Shown: in pieces, positions 11,216-23,776 of the stretch
Position numbering within the stretch: position 1 is the stretch's first letter
How the letters are laid out: the number at the start of each line of letters is the position of its first letter
Source of the DNA: Brachypterus glaber
Taxonomy: Eukaryota > Arthropoda > Insecta > Coleoptera > Kateretidae
DNA: 64,000 nucleotides
Assembly (NCBI GenBank): GCA_958510825.1
Contig: OY294050.1
Span: 8,657,340-8,721,339 of the forward strand
Reading direction: 5' to 3'
Notes under the pieces: generated by a model
The model's database searches: none
Seen by the model: only the letters and a program-made list of their open reading frames with translations
Told to the model about the DNA's origin: nothing
Position numbers and translations under genes: made by a program

Positions 11216-14200
11216 ATGGTGACTTTAAGGCCCTTTACTTGTGATGATATGTATAAATTTAATAATGTGTAAGTTAATCTATTAGATTTTAAACAAAAAC
11301 ATTTTTATGTATTTTTTTTAGGAATTTAGACCCCTTGACCGAAACTTACGGCTTATCTTTTTATATGCAATATTTGGCTCATTGGCCGGAATATTTTCAA
11401 GTTGCGGAGTCTCCTGGGGGAGATATTATGGGATACAGTAAGTTATAATAAATTAAGTATACTGTATAACTATAACTAAGAATATTATTTGGTTACTTGA
11501 TTAGATTTGAACCTTTGACTGTTAGATTAGATTTGATACATTGACTGTATACAGCATAGTCTGAGTGTGCTGCAATATTCATAAACGAGCCATTCAGCCA
11601 GTTTTTTCAACAGAAAAGTTTATATTTAAGCCCTGGGGGCAATTTTTAATTCTTCACCAGTTTTGTAAATTATTAACAAAAAAAATATTGTCCCACAGGC
11701 ATCCTTAAAAAAATTGGGGTCTCTGAATTTTCTCATCAGGAGACACGGGTCCCTGACTGTTTTTGATTTCCAGCTGTTTGGGAAATATGAAAAAAAACTT
11801 CTAGAAGGACAAATAGACAGACACCTCATGAATTTTCTCATATAGATACTATAATATGGAAAATTACAAGCCTTTAAAAAAATTTGTATAAAAGAATGCA
11901 TTTATATATCTAAAATACCCCTTAAAAGCTTTTCTATACTCTTCATCCCAAAGAGTGGTAGAAGACCTGCCGTCTTATCTTTAATTCAATAAAAACCAAG
12001 CCCAAATTATAGTTGATAGTTGTTAAAACCTGCAAAACACGCCAATAAAGAAACGGGATTTTTCATTTTGTTATACAATAATTATAGAAATAATTAGAAG
12101 GTTTTTTCATCTCCTGTAAGGTTTTTTCAAAAATTATAGCAATTATTGCAAAATTTTTATTTTAGAAAATGAAAGTACAAAATACTGTCTTTTTCATCAA
12201 AAAGCAATAATTTTAAAAATAAAAACCTTTGCAATAATTGCTGGAAAGTTAGCAGCTTTTCGAACTAGCGGTTGAAGCATGTGGAGCGAGAAGGTAAACG
12301 CATCATGGAAAAAGTTATATTTGGGAAAAGGTTAGGGTTACCTATTTTTCGCAGATGGTGTAACTAAGCGCCCTCTCTTGAACGGTATCAAAAACGATCA
12401 TTCGTCCAAAAGTGAAGTTAGCAGGTTAACACTTTAAGCCGACAATTTGTTGAATATTTTTTCTCTTACAATTTCAGTTATGGGAAAAGCTGAAGGTAGA
12501 GGGGATAATTGGCATGGTCATGTGACAGCATTAACAGTTTCTCCAGATTATAGAAGATTAGGTGTTGCTGCTGAGCTTATGTCATTTTTGGAAGAAATTT
12601 CAGAGAAGTATGATATTTAAAAAAAATAGTTCTATATAAGACATTAATTTTCCATGATATGGAAATTATACTATAGTAGGTACTAGTACTGCAAAAAAGA
12701 ATTATGTCTAAACAAAAGCTCCCCCTACTGACCCCATGGGAGCATCCCTGATCTCAAAGAGATATTTAAGTCAATATAGGTACACCCAACAAGCTGCAAG
12801 TGTGCCTTGATTCGATTTTGGCACTAATGCCACCTTTTGATTATTTTTAGAGACTGAAGTTCTTTTTTTTTGTGAAAAGTGTTTATTTTTTTAGTATTTT
12901 ATTTATTAAAATATTTAATTTTATTTATACCAGTGGTAGTTAGGTTTTGATTTTAATAAGGTAGGTTATAGAATAGATTTAAGCACAAATTTAATTTTTA
13001 AAGAAAAATCTGTGTTTAAAAATAATTGAATGACCCCTTAATTCAAAGTATAACTTATAAGGTGATCCGACATATACAGTATTTAAGACTTACATTGGCT
13101 GATTGTCAAGCACCCTGTCAAAACATCGGCACTATTGTTCACTAGAGCCATCTAGTTTGCAAATTTCAAACTAGGTGTTTTGTTTGATTTTAAATTCTGT
13201 ATCTTTAAAACATTATATTCTAGCAAAAAACTGTATATAACATTTTTTATAGGGCTTAAAAAGAGCTTTTATTTAAAATATAATTTTTTGAAATCGGGTT
13301 ATAAATATGTGAGATATGCTAAAAAAACCTTTTACTGCTTTAAACGTCAATATCTCGAAAACAATGCGTTTTAGGAAAACGTTGTTTATAACATTTTTTG
13401 ACCAATTTAAAATTATCTTTTATATAAGTGCTAAATTAACCAAATACAATAATAATTGCCTTAATTATAAACAAAAAACGCTAAAAATAGGAGTTTTACC
13501 CTATTTTTACTCCCTTGCCCCCAAAATCTAATCAGCTCTTCGGAATACGATAAGAAAGAATATGCAAAAACCGCAAGTCGATATCTCATGTAGAAATGGA
13601 GTTAGAGTTTACACCCAGACAGACAGACAACGGGCGCAAAATTTTTTTTACTGATTTCGACTCAGAATGGTCCAAAACGTCGAGAAATGTGAAAAAAACG
13701 TGGTCAAAGATTTTGACTTTTCGGCGAAGATTTTAATACATCGGCACTCTTAGTAGCACTAAGTGACGATGTAAATGTATATTTTATTTGGCATAAATCA
13801 CCTTAATCTGGCGGAGATTAAGGTAATTTATGCGGGCGGCGTAGAAGCTCATAATATATAATATTGGGTATAATATTGAATGCAAAGTCATTAATGATTA
13901 ATCCCTCTTTGCGTTTCCATCTGCTAATTTTTATAATTGAGTGCCAGAAAATCCAATCAACCGTGTTTTATATGAAATATCAAGAAAATAATTATTATAC
14001 TTAAGGCGTTACATAATAATCAAGCGATCCCTTACAACTGTTTTACTTTACAAAGATCTCAGAATCACTTACCAAAATTCTTAACTAATAAAATAAAAAA
14101 AGGTCCTCACCTCTGAAAAAAATCTTTACTCCTGGTGCCCTCCACCAGGTGTGTTACGTAATTCTTCCCTTATCCCTTATTACATCTATTAATTTTAAAT

Positions 14201-14524
14201 TTATTGTTTTAGGAAAAGGGCATATTTTGTCGACTTATTTGTCCGAGTTAGTAATAAAGTCGCTATTAATATGTACGAAAATCTGGGGTATATTGTGTAT
14301 AGAACTGTTTTGGAGTATTATTCGGGCGATCCTGATGAGGATGCATATGGTAAGATTTTTTTTACTCATTTAGTCTAAAAAATATACTAAAGGGTTTGAA
14401 AATTTTGGGGGACCAGACTTAATATTTTATTTTTTTAGATATGAGAAAAGCTTGTTCAAGAGATGTAAACCTAAGATCTGTTATACCTTTGACGCACCCT
14501 GTAAGACCTGAGGATGTTGACTAG
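11216..14524 (+). CDS. NAA20: N-alpha-acetyltransferase 20, NatB catalytic subunit, five exons
   Basis: With NAA25 forms NatB, which acetylates Met-Asp/Glu/Asn/Gln N-termini at the ribosome. Exons: 11216-11268, 11322-11437, 12478-12607, 14213-14349, 14439-14524; GT..AG throughout, 522 nt, 173 aa, against 178 aa in human. Clear family stretches are LRPFTCDDMYKFNN, NLDPLTETYGLSFYMQYLAHW, IMGKAEG, WHGHVTALTVSPDYRRLG (acetyl-CoA loop RRLGVA), FVDLFVRVSNKVAINMY and the C-terminal HPVRPEDVD. The short loop after KAEG is a few residues shorter than the human one. Introns 2 and 3 are each over 1 kb and hold a weak hairpin near 12115-12240 and repeat sequence at 13080-13850. Divergent from NAA50. Confidence 0.97.
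13080..13850. repeat. Decayed repeat in NAA20 intron 3
   Basis: Contains a (CAGA)-type run (acagacagacagac near 13619), CGTCGAGAAATGTG and paired CATCGGCACT words (13120 and 13740), the kind of sequence seen inside non-coding insect transposons. Boundaries are not resolved. A small hairpin ACCTTAATCTGGCGGAGATTAAGGT lies at about 13801-13825. Confidence 0.4.
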
Positions 14525-14759
14525 TTTAATACAGAGCCCTCAAAATTCTACAGATAGGAATGTATTTTCTATTTATACTGTCTGTCCTTGGCTCTTTAAA
14601 AACTGTATTAAACTAAACTATGACACCGTTCGAATATAGGCCTGATAGCAAAAAAATTGCCGTTGAAAGTGGTTTACACTAATCGAATTTTAATCATTTT
14701 ACGAATCATTAAAACCCAAATTTAAAATTTTCTAATGAAGATTTTTTTTATTGTCCAGG

Positions 14760-15017
14760 GGGCGATAACAACTTGAAAAGCAGACCATTTTTTTACATTT
14801 TTTTTTAGAGTTTTCTTAGTATTTTACCATGAAAAATATATTTGTGTTTAATTATAAAGGATATTATGCCTCTGATTTTTTTAAAATTTAATCAAAAGTC
14901 AATAATCAAGTAATTATAGAAATTTTAAACCAAAATACATTTTTTATCATGATAAAATACTCAGAAAACACGAAAAAAAAAGTAAAAATGGTCTGCTTTT
15001 CGAGTTGTTATCGCTCC
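14760..15017. mobile_element. Foldback MITE
   Basis: Arms of about 90 bp: GCGATAACAACTTGAAAAGC on the left, GCGATAACAACTCGAAAAGC on the right read backwards, both continuing AGACCATTTTT. Confidence 0.8.
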
Positions 15018-15430
15018 TAACCACCCTCCCTTAGTTCGGCCCTGGACTTTAATTTGCATTATAATTGTAGAACTCTAAAGCACACAATTTAAGGGAATGC
15101 CGAGATGAATCCGAAAAAGTTCACTTTTTTTCGATTTTTATAATTTTGACTCTCATATTACCTGAAATAGGGGACATTCAAAAATAAACTTTTTTGGAAA
15201 TTTTATTTTCTATTTTTGTATAGGTAAAATGCATTTATCAAAGACTTTTCATACGATACCCAGCTCGATATAAAGTCACTCTATCCAGCGGCGACGGTGA
15301 CTCGAATGGTTTTCTCGGGTTTTCTAAAAAAATGTTTATCAAAATTATATTTTCGACGAAAAACATAAAAATATAGCTGGACTGTATTCTCGTTAATGCA
15401 ATCTATTTGTATGACCAATTTTAGATCTTT

Positions 15431-15494
15431 CCCTGTGAAAATGACGGGTTTGTGCACCATTTATACCCGCCCAGACCCGTCATTTTCAATAGGG
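15431..15494. mobile_element. 64 bp palindromic mini-element (copy 1)
   Basis: Reads CCCTGTGAAAATGACGGGTT, then TGTGCACCATTTATACCC, then the reverse complement of the start (ACCCGTCATTTTCAATAGGG). The same element in the other orientation is at 53485-53545. Confidence 0.7.
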
Positions 15495-15870
15495 TTGCGT
15501 TATAGTTTCTGTAATAAAATACATTCTTTTGGTTTTTCTATGAAGGATAAATACAAAAAGGAATAAAATTTTAAACTTGTTTTATATGAGGTTTTAAATT
15601 TAGCGATGATAAATGGCGATTTCTCCCGTTAGATTAGACAGGCACAAAAGTTCTACCCAAAAAGGATAGAAGACATACATACACTCCCACTTCCACCCAA
15701 CCAAACATATTCTGTATTTGTTCTTTGTTGAACAAATACAATATTTACTTGGCCGGGCGAAAAGTTTAACTATAATATTTTTATTAAAGAAATTACTGGT
15801 GCCATCTAAATTTTAGTAGAATTATCTTATTATACAGATTCACATTAGCTATGTTCGTTCGTGCCGCTCA

Positions 15871-15957
15871 GTGCCACACTTTCCGGCCAACCAAATAAAT
15901 ACTGTATTTGTTGTATGAAAAACAAATACAGTAATTATTTGGTTGGCTGGAAAGTGT
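15871..15957. repeat. Hairpin, ~37 bp arms
   Basis: ACACTTTCCGGCCAACCAAA..AATACTGTATTTGTT is followed after about 8 bp by its near-perfect reverse complement ending TTGGCTGGAAAGTGT. A degraded relative lies at 15695-15765. Confidence 0.75.
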
Positions 15958-17157
15958 AGCACAAAATCTCATTTAATGAAATAGAGATAGGGTAGACGTC
16001 TTTTGTTTCATAATTCTAGTTGTAGAGAGCTCCATTAAAACTAAACACAAATAAAAAAATGCTTATTTTTATAGGTATAATTTTAAAAATCTTTTAACAA
16101 ATAATTTTAATACATATTTTTTAATATAGATTTCTATAAATCTTATTAAGTAATTTAAACTATAAAATGATAAATATAAAATGTATATTATAATAAAAAT
16201 TATACTGCACTACAATTATTAAATAATGTGCAAGAAACACTATATTTTAATGTATAAATTTATACAGTGCATGATATGGGGGGAGGACTTTTGCAAAAGA
16301 TTTTTTTTAATAAAAGTTGGTGAAAATACCCATTTTCAACTTTTTTTACCCCCTTAGTAAAAAGTTTAAACAAATAAAAAAATATACATACAGGATGTCC
16401 AAACCAAATGATGTCTATGTAGATTATAGGAAAATATAAAAAAAAGTTAACATGTCTAAAAATGCGTCGTAAGGGAGCTAAGCCCCTTTGAAAGTGGCTA
16501 AAAAATTCGTTTTTTATTTAATAACTCAGGAACGCTTTGAGGTACAGCAATTAAAAATATATAAAAAAATAAACAACTTGGCAATATCGTTTTTGTTTAT
16601 TGCAGTTTACCTTTAATAGTTAACATTTTATTATTTTTTTTACGATATTTACGTAGTTCAAAAATTAAATGGGGGGGGGGGGGGCTTTAGACACGCATAT
16701 ACATGCTTTTACTTTAAAAGGGCTGTTGAAAAAAGTTCATAAAGCTTGGTTTGTCAACGTTTCGGTAGTTTTTAGTAAATAAAAAAAACTTTAGCAATCT
16801 CTTTGTCGATTTAATAATAAAATTTGAAATTTGGGCTCTGTATCTCAAATCGAAACGTATAGACCAGTCCGGGAACTATAGGCACCGACCTTTCAAAATT
16901 ACAGGGGGACCCAAAATTTTATGAAATTAAAATACCAATACATTCTGTGTATAAAATGTACCTACTTAAAATACGAAAAAATAAATACATTTTGTATTTT
17001 AAACAAAATCACAGATTTATTTATTGATTTTATTACATAAAATCTCAATTGGCCAAGAGGGAACTGTCCCCCACGTAACGAGTCCAGGGAGCCATGCCGG
17101 TAACTACTGGGAACTAAAGGGAGTACAAGCCATAGTGGTTATAGTTTATAAGTTACG

Positions 17158-17376
17158 AGAGGTTTAACTGAATTTCTTCTAGGAGGTAATCCCTTAAGAT
17201 TTCCTCGAGATTTCTTCCAGGATTACCTTGATATCCTTTAAAATTACCTCGAAAAATCACCAAAAAAGGTCCCATGTTTGCTAAAAATCAGATTACCTCG
17301 GATTTCTTTGAGAGATTACCTCCAAGAATTTCTCCAATTTATACACCTGAATTCTTCAGCGGTTTACCCCTCGTTA
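17158..17376. mobile_element. Small element with GAGGTAATC word array
   Basis: Between imperfect ends CGAGAGGTTTAACTGAATTT and (backwards) CGAGGGGTAAACCGCTGAA lie repeated GGTAATC/GATTACC words in both orientations. A related but different copy, with CTTCAGCGGTTTACCC, lies at about 21740-21893. It sits just downstream of the PARP gene at 17391. Confidence 0.5.
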
Positions 17377-17390
17377 TAAAGTATAATCTT

Positions 17391-19188
17391 TTACATATAT
17401 TTTTTATACTTAAAATATATAATATATGTTGGATTAAACATATTATCCTCAAATTTTACCATAACTTTATTTTCTTCCCTTGTAGCCGTGTCATAGGGTT
17501 CCGGAGGAACGTCCATAGATTCGTTTCCAAAAACTTTTCTTGCCACCAAAATATTAGCCACAAACATAACCTTATTTACTCCTTTTGCAAATTGTGATGC
17601 GAAGGCGCTTTTTGGCGCAAAGGAAACTCCTTTTCCAAATTTATGGCCTCTTGAAAGGCCACATAATCTCCAATCAAAATTATTTCTGCAAATTGAGTCG
17701 ATATTTTCGGACTTTGTTGCGTGAAAGACCTCTAATTCACAAGGACTTGTTCCATAGCGCTTCTAAAAAAATATTCATTACTAATGGACCATTGGTACAT
17801 TTTAGCCAAAGTCCTTTACCCATACCCATCCTTTACCCCGCACAGAGCAGTTCAAAAGTCACCCTCACCCTCTTAACTTTTGAACGAGTGGAAATATCGT
17901 CCCATCAAATCTTACGTAAACGGTCCTATAAAATCTTACGAAAATCCCATCAATAAATTAGGAAATGTCCCATAAACTTGATAACAAGGTTTTCATGGTT
18001 TTTCATAAACTTTGGTAGCGTTTTCGTCACTTTGAAATAGGAAGTTCTATTTCTTTAAAATCTTACGAAAATACCATTCTTGGTACCATTAACTCCTACG
18101 CAAACCATCAGAGCCCATTTAATTTTATTAAAATCCCATAGGAATTTGATAGGATTTGGCAGGACCGTTTTTACAGGGTTTGGAAAAAGCTAGTGTCTAC
18201 ATTTACTCCTTGGCCTACCCCTAATTTTGCAAAAAAAAATGGATTTTTAAAATTTGAAATCTTAAAGCATTATTGTCATCAAAAAAATTCTGTACAGACC
18301 GTCCCTCCAGAGTACGTATTCTTGACTTTCAGGAAGCAGTACCTCGCTTAGAATATGACGAAAAGAGTAGGGAAAGTCGGGGTTAACTGGTCTACAGGGT
18401 TAGCTGGTCCACCTGGATTTTATTAACTTTTTTTTATTAGTATTGGCGCCTTAGGGCAAATTCTAGTGATATTTAGTTAGTAGTATTCTTAAAAGTATTA
18501 TGACGGACCGTGTTGTCACGTGTAAGTTGTAGTAAAGAAAGTTAATTTTTTTAGATGAAAAGTAGGTATTTACCTTGACTTATTTTTTAATTAATCCTAG
18601 GATAAACCATGGTTTATCGTTAATAACTTTTTATATATAAATATTTCTCTGAAGTATTAATATGTTCTAACTATAGTAATAATCTACCTTTTTCTATAGA
18701 AAATATATGAAAATTGTTTACAGGTTTTTCGAATACTCGATATGCAAAAAAAACGGCCCAGTTAACCCCGACTTCCCCTACAATTGCAACCTCAGACTCG
18801 TTCTATCAGTCGTTCTACTCCCCGAAAATCGAGAATAGGTAGCCTGTAGGAAGACACCCTACCTAGGTATACTTACCTTGAATATTATCTTATTCAGTTC
18901 GTATAATTGAGCTAAATAAACATTTTCTACTCTTTGAATTTTTTGCACTACAAAATTTTTATTTTTTAAGAGAAATTTATTTTCAATTTGCCTGTAGCTA
19001 AAATCATAGGAATTTAAATCAACCAGTCTGTATACTTCGTCAAAATATGCACAATCACATGATAAGTCGATATTTAAGTTATACAATAATGATATATTCT
19101 TTTTAACTTCTTTTTGGTCATCTTTAGAAATGTTTAAACTTCCTATTGATTTTAATAATTCATTAAATAAATCACCACTGTACGCCAT
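17391..19188 (-). CDS. Short PARP-type ADP-ribosyltransferase, copy A, two exons
   Basis: Exon 1 is 19188-18877 (104 codons from MAYSGDLF), exon 2 is 17762-17391; the junctions AAG|GTAAGT and TTTAG|AAG are in phase 0, giving 227 aa. Most of exon 1 matches the start of a PARP catalytic fold (VYRLVDLNSYDF, VVQKIQRVENVYLAQLYELNK). Exon 2 has the NAD-site histidine in EVFHAT, ICRNNFDWRLCG as in the TIPARP/PARP12 group, GHKFGKGVSFAP, MFVANILV and the final strand NPTYIIYF. The Tyr expected in GxYFA is Ser here, and the third catalytic position appears hydrophobic, as in mono-ADP-ribosylating members. No zinc finger, WWE or macro domain is visible. The frame is intact, so the gene may be active or a recently lost one. 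The intron holds two transposons. Confidence 0.85.
17917..18180. mobile_element. Probable small element with ACGGTCCT ends in PARP-A intron
   Basis: Left AAACGGTCCTATAAAATCTT; right, read backwards, AAAACGGTCCTGCCAAATCC. Between them the words AATCTTACG and AATCCCAT occur several times in both orientations. Boundaries are approximate. Confidence 0.45.
18370..18778. mobile_element. TA-flanked MITE in PARP-A intron
   Basis: Ends GGGAAAGTCGGGGTTAACTG and (backwards) GGGGAAGTCGGGGTTAACTG; TA on both sides (18368-18369 and 18779-18780). No coding frame. Confidence 0.85.
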
Positions 19189-19460
19189 TACAAACAAATT
19201 AAATTGGGTATTATGATCAACGTTCATAGGTAAGACGCAATCACAGAACACTGGACGCAATTAAATAGCAAATACTCATGCGCTGATTATACCTCGAACT
19301 TTACTCAAAGATTGGGGGTTCCCAGAATATCGTTTTAATTTTACCACAAATAGCGGTACTTCACCAAGCAATCAAAATACAATGTAAATTACATTGTCCT
19401 ATTTGCACAGAACTAAACCCTTTCAGTTCTGCGCCTATTTGTCTCTGATAGATTTACCTA

Positions 19461-20311
19461 CCCAGTCAACACAAATAAATGGCAGGAACATAGCAGGTAC
19501 ATAACCACTGTTCTATGTGATGTTGCAGACATGTAATTTTTATAGTCCATGTATAGTCCTTGGACTTTAACAATTCCGCCTCAAGTTATGTATCAGCTAC
19601 ATAACATGCTACATATCAGATACATACTAGGTACATAACAATAAAAGTAGGCGTTTCCGAATTTTACTTGTTATGGAGTGCATCATAGATTTAGACATGG
19701 TGAACATTTTTACGTCTTTTTGATAAACCTAATAATTAAAGTATATAAATATCTTTATATGTAGCATCCATCAGGCAAAATTCTTATACGATGTGCATTT
19801 TTACTGTGAAAGCAAACTTTCTACCAGGCTTAAAAATCATGGGCCACATAAAAAGCCAATTTTTAGAGAAAAAATAGCAAATAATTATTTAAAAAAAATA
19901 TATATATTTTAATTTTTTGTCTAAAATTATCTAAAATCGGTTTAGTTGTCTACGTTGTCATGGGTTTCTACTACTTAAGGGTAAAACTTTTATTATTAAC
20001 AACAATTTTAAGAATATTAGTGATTCTAACCTATAAAAATTAAAATAATATAGACGCCATATTTAGTATTGAATTCATAAAATTATATGTATCGTGTATG
20101 TTCTCGTACCATATATATGATACATAACATGCAATATTGCATGTTATGTATCATACATATGTATGTTACATCTTATGTAATATGGCGAAATGACGTAAAA
20201 AATCTTTCTGTTATAGGGCATGTTATGTAGCATACATATGTATGTTATGTCTCATGTAATATGGCACACAAATCTTTCTTTACCATGTTGCATCCATATA
20301 TGTGCGGACTG

Positions 20312-20313
<2 letters not shown>
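19461..20313. mobile_element. Motif-array element, TTATGTA word (853 bp)
   Basis: Left end CCCAGTCAACACAAATAAAT; right end read backwards CCCAGTCCGCACATATATGG; TA on both sides, though the right TA is part of a (TA)n run. Inside both ends lie many copies of TACATAAC, ACATGTAA, TATGTATCA and their complements. The core 19684-20066 is homologous to 27368-27750. No coding frame. Confidence 0.7.

Positions 20314-20365
<52 letters not shown>
20314..20365. repeat. (TA)n microsatellite
   Basis: About 52 bp of almost pure TA, broken by one TG step. Confidence 0.95.
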
Positions 20366-20366
<1 letters not shown>

Positions 20367-20370
20367 GTCT

Positions 20371-20545
20371 TTCACGCTGTTGCCAAATTGTGCAATTTAA
20401 TATATCTTTGGGTTTTGGTTCTTTTGGGTGTTTTTTTTTTTTGCAAAAAACATCAAAACAACCCCAAACCAAAGCAAAAAAAAAAACACCAAAACAACCA
20501 AAAGCCAAAGATATATTAAATTGCACAATTTGGCAACAGCGCGAA
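20371..20545. mobile_element. Foldback MITE
   Basis: TTCACGCTGTTGCCAAATTG and the mirror CAATTTGGCAACAGCGCGAA close arms of about 80 bp (then TGCAATTTAATATATCTTTGG). A partial copy starts at about 29931. Confidence 0.85.
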
Positions 20546-20579
20546 GTACCGAATTGAATGCATTGAGGAGGTACCTCAA

Positions 20580-21420
20580 TGGTTGAATGTGGAGAAGCGC
20601 CTAAATGCATCTCTCTGTGCAGGAGTTTGTTTTGGACTTTTTTCTTGGTTTGGTCTTTTTTTTTTAATGAAGGGGCCTTGGTTTTCGTTAAAGTTGGTTT
20701 GGCGTCTGTTTGGTGTTTTTTTTTTGTAAAAAAATATTTTTTATTTAAAATAAAATATCAAAAAATGGTCAGCGCATGCGCAGTTTATCAAAACGCTGCA
20801 TAGAGCTGCACAGAGGCGCTCCTGAATGTGGGACGTAGACGTTAGAGGAGCGCCTATGTGCAGCTCTTTATGCAACTATTTGATCAACTGCGCATGCGCT
20901 GACCGTTTTTCAATATGTTATTTTAAATAAAAAACATTTTTTTACAAAAAAAAACACCAAACAGCCAAACCAACGTTAACGTAAACCAAGGCCCACTCAT
21001 TAAAAAAAAGTCCAAACCAAGAAAAAAACAAAAAAAACTCCTGCATAGAGAGCTGCATTAAGGCGCTTGTTCTTGGTTTGGCTTCTGTTTGGTGTTTTTT
21101 TTTTTGTAAAAAAATGTTTTTTATTTAAAATAACATATTGAAAAACGGTCAGCGCATGCGCAGTTTATCACACCAAACAGACGCCAAACCAACGTTAACG
21201 TAAACCAAGGCCCACTCATTAAAAAAAAGTCCAAACCAAAAAAACTCCTGCATAGAGAGCTGCATTTAGGCGCTTGTTCTTGGTTTGGCGTCTGTTTGGT
21301 GTTTTTTTGTTGTAAAAAAATGTTTTTTATTTAAAATAACATTGAAAAACGGTCAGCGCATGCGCAGTTTATCAAAACGTTGCATAAAGAGCTGAATATA
21401 GGCGCTCCTAATCAAGAGAT
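20580..21420. repeat. Cluster of interlocking palindromes
   Basis: The unit with TTGGTTTGG, TGTTTGGTGTTTTTT, TTTTTTATTTAAAATAACAT and CAGCGCATGCGCAGTTTATC occurs at least five times in alternating orientation (about 20600-20825, 20830-21062, 21068-21178, 21172-21290, 21284-21420). Each pair can fold into a long hairpin. Confidence 0.75.
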
Positions 21421-22060
21421 ATCTACCGGGTGGGACAAAATACTGGTACACCCCTATAACTTTTGTGTTTATCAACTTCAAAATGAAATTTGGAGGATGT
21501 AAATAATTGAGTAATCTGCCTTTTTTGACATTATAAAAATATTCTGTCACTTCCGGTTTCGCCGGAAATTACCTCAGCTTTTGTTTTTTAAATGGAACAC
21601 CCTGTATATTTTTACATATCTTGATTCAAAATTAAATTCTGAGTACAACCATGTATAATTTGTCAATTTTTGACAGAACATGTCATTTTTTTTTTGAAAA
21701 AATGGCCAAATTTTGCGCTACGTAATACTTAAACGTTCCCTGAGAGGAGTTCAAGTGTATAAATTTGAGGAAATTTAGGCAATTTTCAAGACTTTTTGAG
21801 GTAATCTAAACGAAAATACCTAGTAAATCTTCAGGGATTACCTCATAGAAGGAATTCAGGTGTACATTTTTTTTCAGCGGTTTACCCTTCTCATTTGCCA
21901 CTACATTTATACAAAAAACAGTTCCAGTTGAGAACTTTAAATAAAAAAAAAACCGGTAGTCCACGCCCAGTAGAATTTTTTTATTACCTCACCGTTGAGA
22001 CTTTGTATATATGTTATTTAAAGAAAATTCTCGGTAGCGTTGCATTTTTTTTAGGACCTT

Positions 22061-22341
22061 TTAGGGCGTCCCACAACGGTATTGCCCGAAAATTTTTGGG
22101 AAACTAGGTTACCACTTGATTTTAAATATTTTTATTAAACGATCCTGAAAAAATCAGCTGTGAATCACATTACATTTGGCACATCACAGCCTGTGATGTG
22201 CCAAATGTAATGTCATAACTAACCTAACTTAGTTATCATAGCTTTTTTTCAGGATCGTTTAATAAAAATATTTAAAATCAAGTGGTAACCTTGTCCTTTT
22301 GTCGGACTTTTTTCAGGCAAAACCGTTGTGGGACGCCCTAA
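22061..22341. mobile_element. Foldback MITE with nearly identical arms
   Basis: Ends TTAGGGCGTCCCACAACGGT and its mirror ACCGTTGTGGGACGCCCTAA. Inside, GGTTACCACTTGATTTTAAA...AACGATCCTGAAAAAA is repeated inverted with almost no change. A perfect palindrome TGGCACATCACAG..CTGTGATGTGCCA lies at about 22177-22203. Confidence 0.85.
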
Positions 22342-23173
22342 AGTTAACGGTTGGTCCCAACAAAAGAAACGCCCCGTACCGAGAATTTTCTTATGTAAGA
22401 AGTTGTTTGAACATTTAAAAAAAGTTTTATTCCAATATCGGTCTTATAATAGTTATTTATATACCAAGGGACTAAACTGGCTGTTTTAGTCCCGCTGCAT
22501 GAGTGTTTCCTGAGCAAGCGAGGGAAACAGAAATGCAAGGGACTATAATAGTCGCGTTTAGTCCTGAGGTATATAGATATACACATGTGAAAAAAATTAT
22601 AGTTTTTTGCACGACCAAACATAATTTAAGTATGCAGATAGAATTAAAATTAAAAACCATGCGTCTAAAATCGGGTGTTTTATTTTCGTAATTTAATCAA
22701 GATGCCTGTGAATTGCGAAAGGTCAGTTTCATGGCTGTCGCGATTTCAATTGATTTTTAAATTGGTTGACACAAACGTCAGTTCGAAAAAATGGACGAAG
22801 ACGATAAATTTTAAGTAATTTAAACAAAGTTTTTCTTTGTTAAAATAAAATAAATTCGTTTGAATCGCTAATTTATTACAAAACATCATCAAACCTAATT
22901 TTTGTAAAAAGGCCGAATCTAATTTTTGTACCAGTAAAGCATATAGTTTGTATAATATTTTAATATTATCAAGGTTGCCGTGATTTTTTCCCTTAGGAGA
23001 AAAACAGCAAGTTTAGTCCCGAAAATGAAAGCGTAAAATTAAGTTTTAGTCTTTAGTCGTGCAAAAAATTAATATAATAAATAATACGTATAAGGATAAT
23101 ACTAAAATTATAGTACAGTGGGTTAGGCTAAATGTGACACCCAGGGTAATTGTGACATGTCCTGTTATAATTC

Positions 23174-23572
23174 TAAATGGAACACTGTAATTTTTTACAT
23201 TCAGTTGGAAATTCTATATACATAGAAACCAAAATCTGATTGTTTTTTTTAATTTTTTTTTGTTTTCGTTTTTATCGTATAAAAACGAGATACGCATAAT
23301 TTACCTTCTTTTTACTTACTTAATCTTCAAAGTAAATCATAAATTTGGTCTAAGAAAAATCGCTGATCCAATTTTTATTTTAATATTAGTTTTATATTTT
23401 TTTAAGCTTAGGTAAGTAAAAACAAGGTAAATTATGTATATTTCGTTTTTATATTATAAAAATGAAAACTAGAAAAAAAAAAGTTAAAAAAAATCCGTTT
23501 TTTATACATAGAATTATCGGCTGAATTCAAAAATGTAAAAAATTACAGGGTGTTCCATTTAAAAAAACATAT
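23174..23572. repeat. Foldback element
   Basis: AAATGGAACACTGTAATTTT on the left and, read backwards, AAATGGAACACCCTGTAATT on the right, followed by matching ACATTCAG, AATTCTATATACATAG and GGTAAATTATG words. Confidence 0.7.
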
Positions 23573-23776
23573 TTATTCCGGTGAAACCGGAGATGAAACA
23601 AAAAAAATTAAATCCGCCATTTTATAGCCAATGTAAAATTATAAATCAATCAAGTTTCGTTTTTATTGAATGAAGATTAATCTTAATTTTGTGGGTGGAC
23701 ATAAACAAAACTCACCCGCGGGTATACCGCGGTATATCAGCCCGGCCCTGTTTATAAGCAAAAAAATTGTAACTGT

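Larger units (their letters stand above)
14525..17390. other. Intergenic region between NAA20 and the first PARP gene
   Basis: No gene seen. It holds a foldback MITE (14760-15017), a 64 bp palindromic element (15431-15494), a hairpin (15871-15957), sequence at 16450-16560 that recurs at 55540-55650 (ATGCGTCGTAAGGGAGCTAAG), a 12 bp G run near 16671-16683, and a motif-array element at 17158-17376. Confidence 0.55.
19189..23776. other. Repeat-filled region between the two PARP genes
   Basis: No gene seen. It contains the TTATGTA-array element (19461-20313), a (TA)n run, the palindromic cluster 20371-21420, a second GGTAATC-type end near 21740-21893, a MITE at 22061-22341 and a foldback at 23174-23572. 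The rest (22345-23170) is AT-rich and unassigned. Confidence 0.6.

Noticed and set aside
20220..20610. Several overlapping open frames in both strands
   Set aside because: They translate the (TA)n run and a foldback MITE (Tyr-Ile repeats), not protein.
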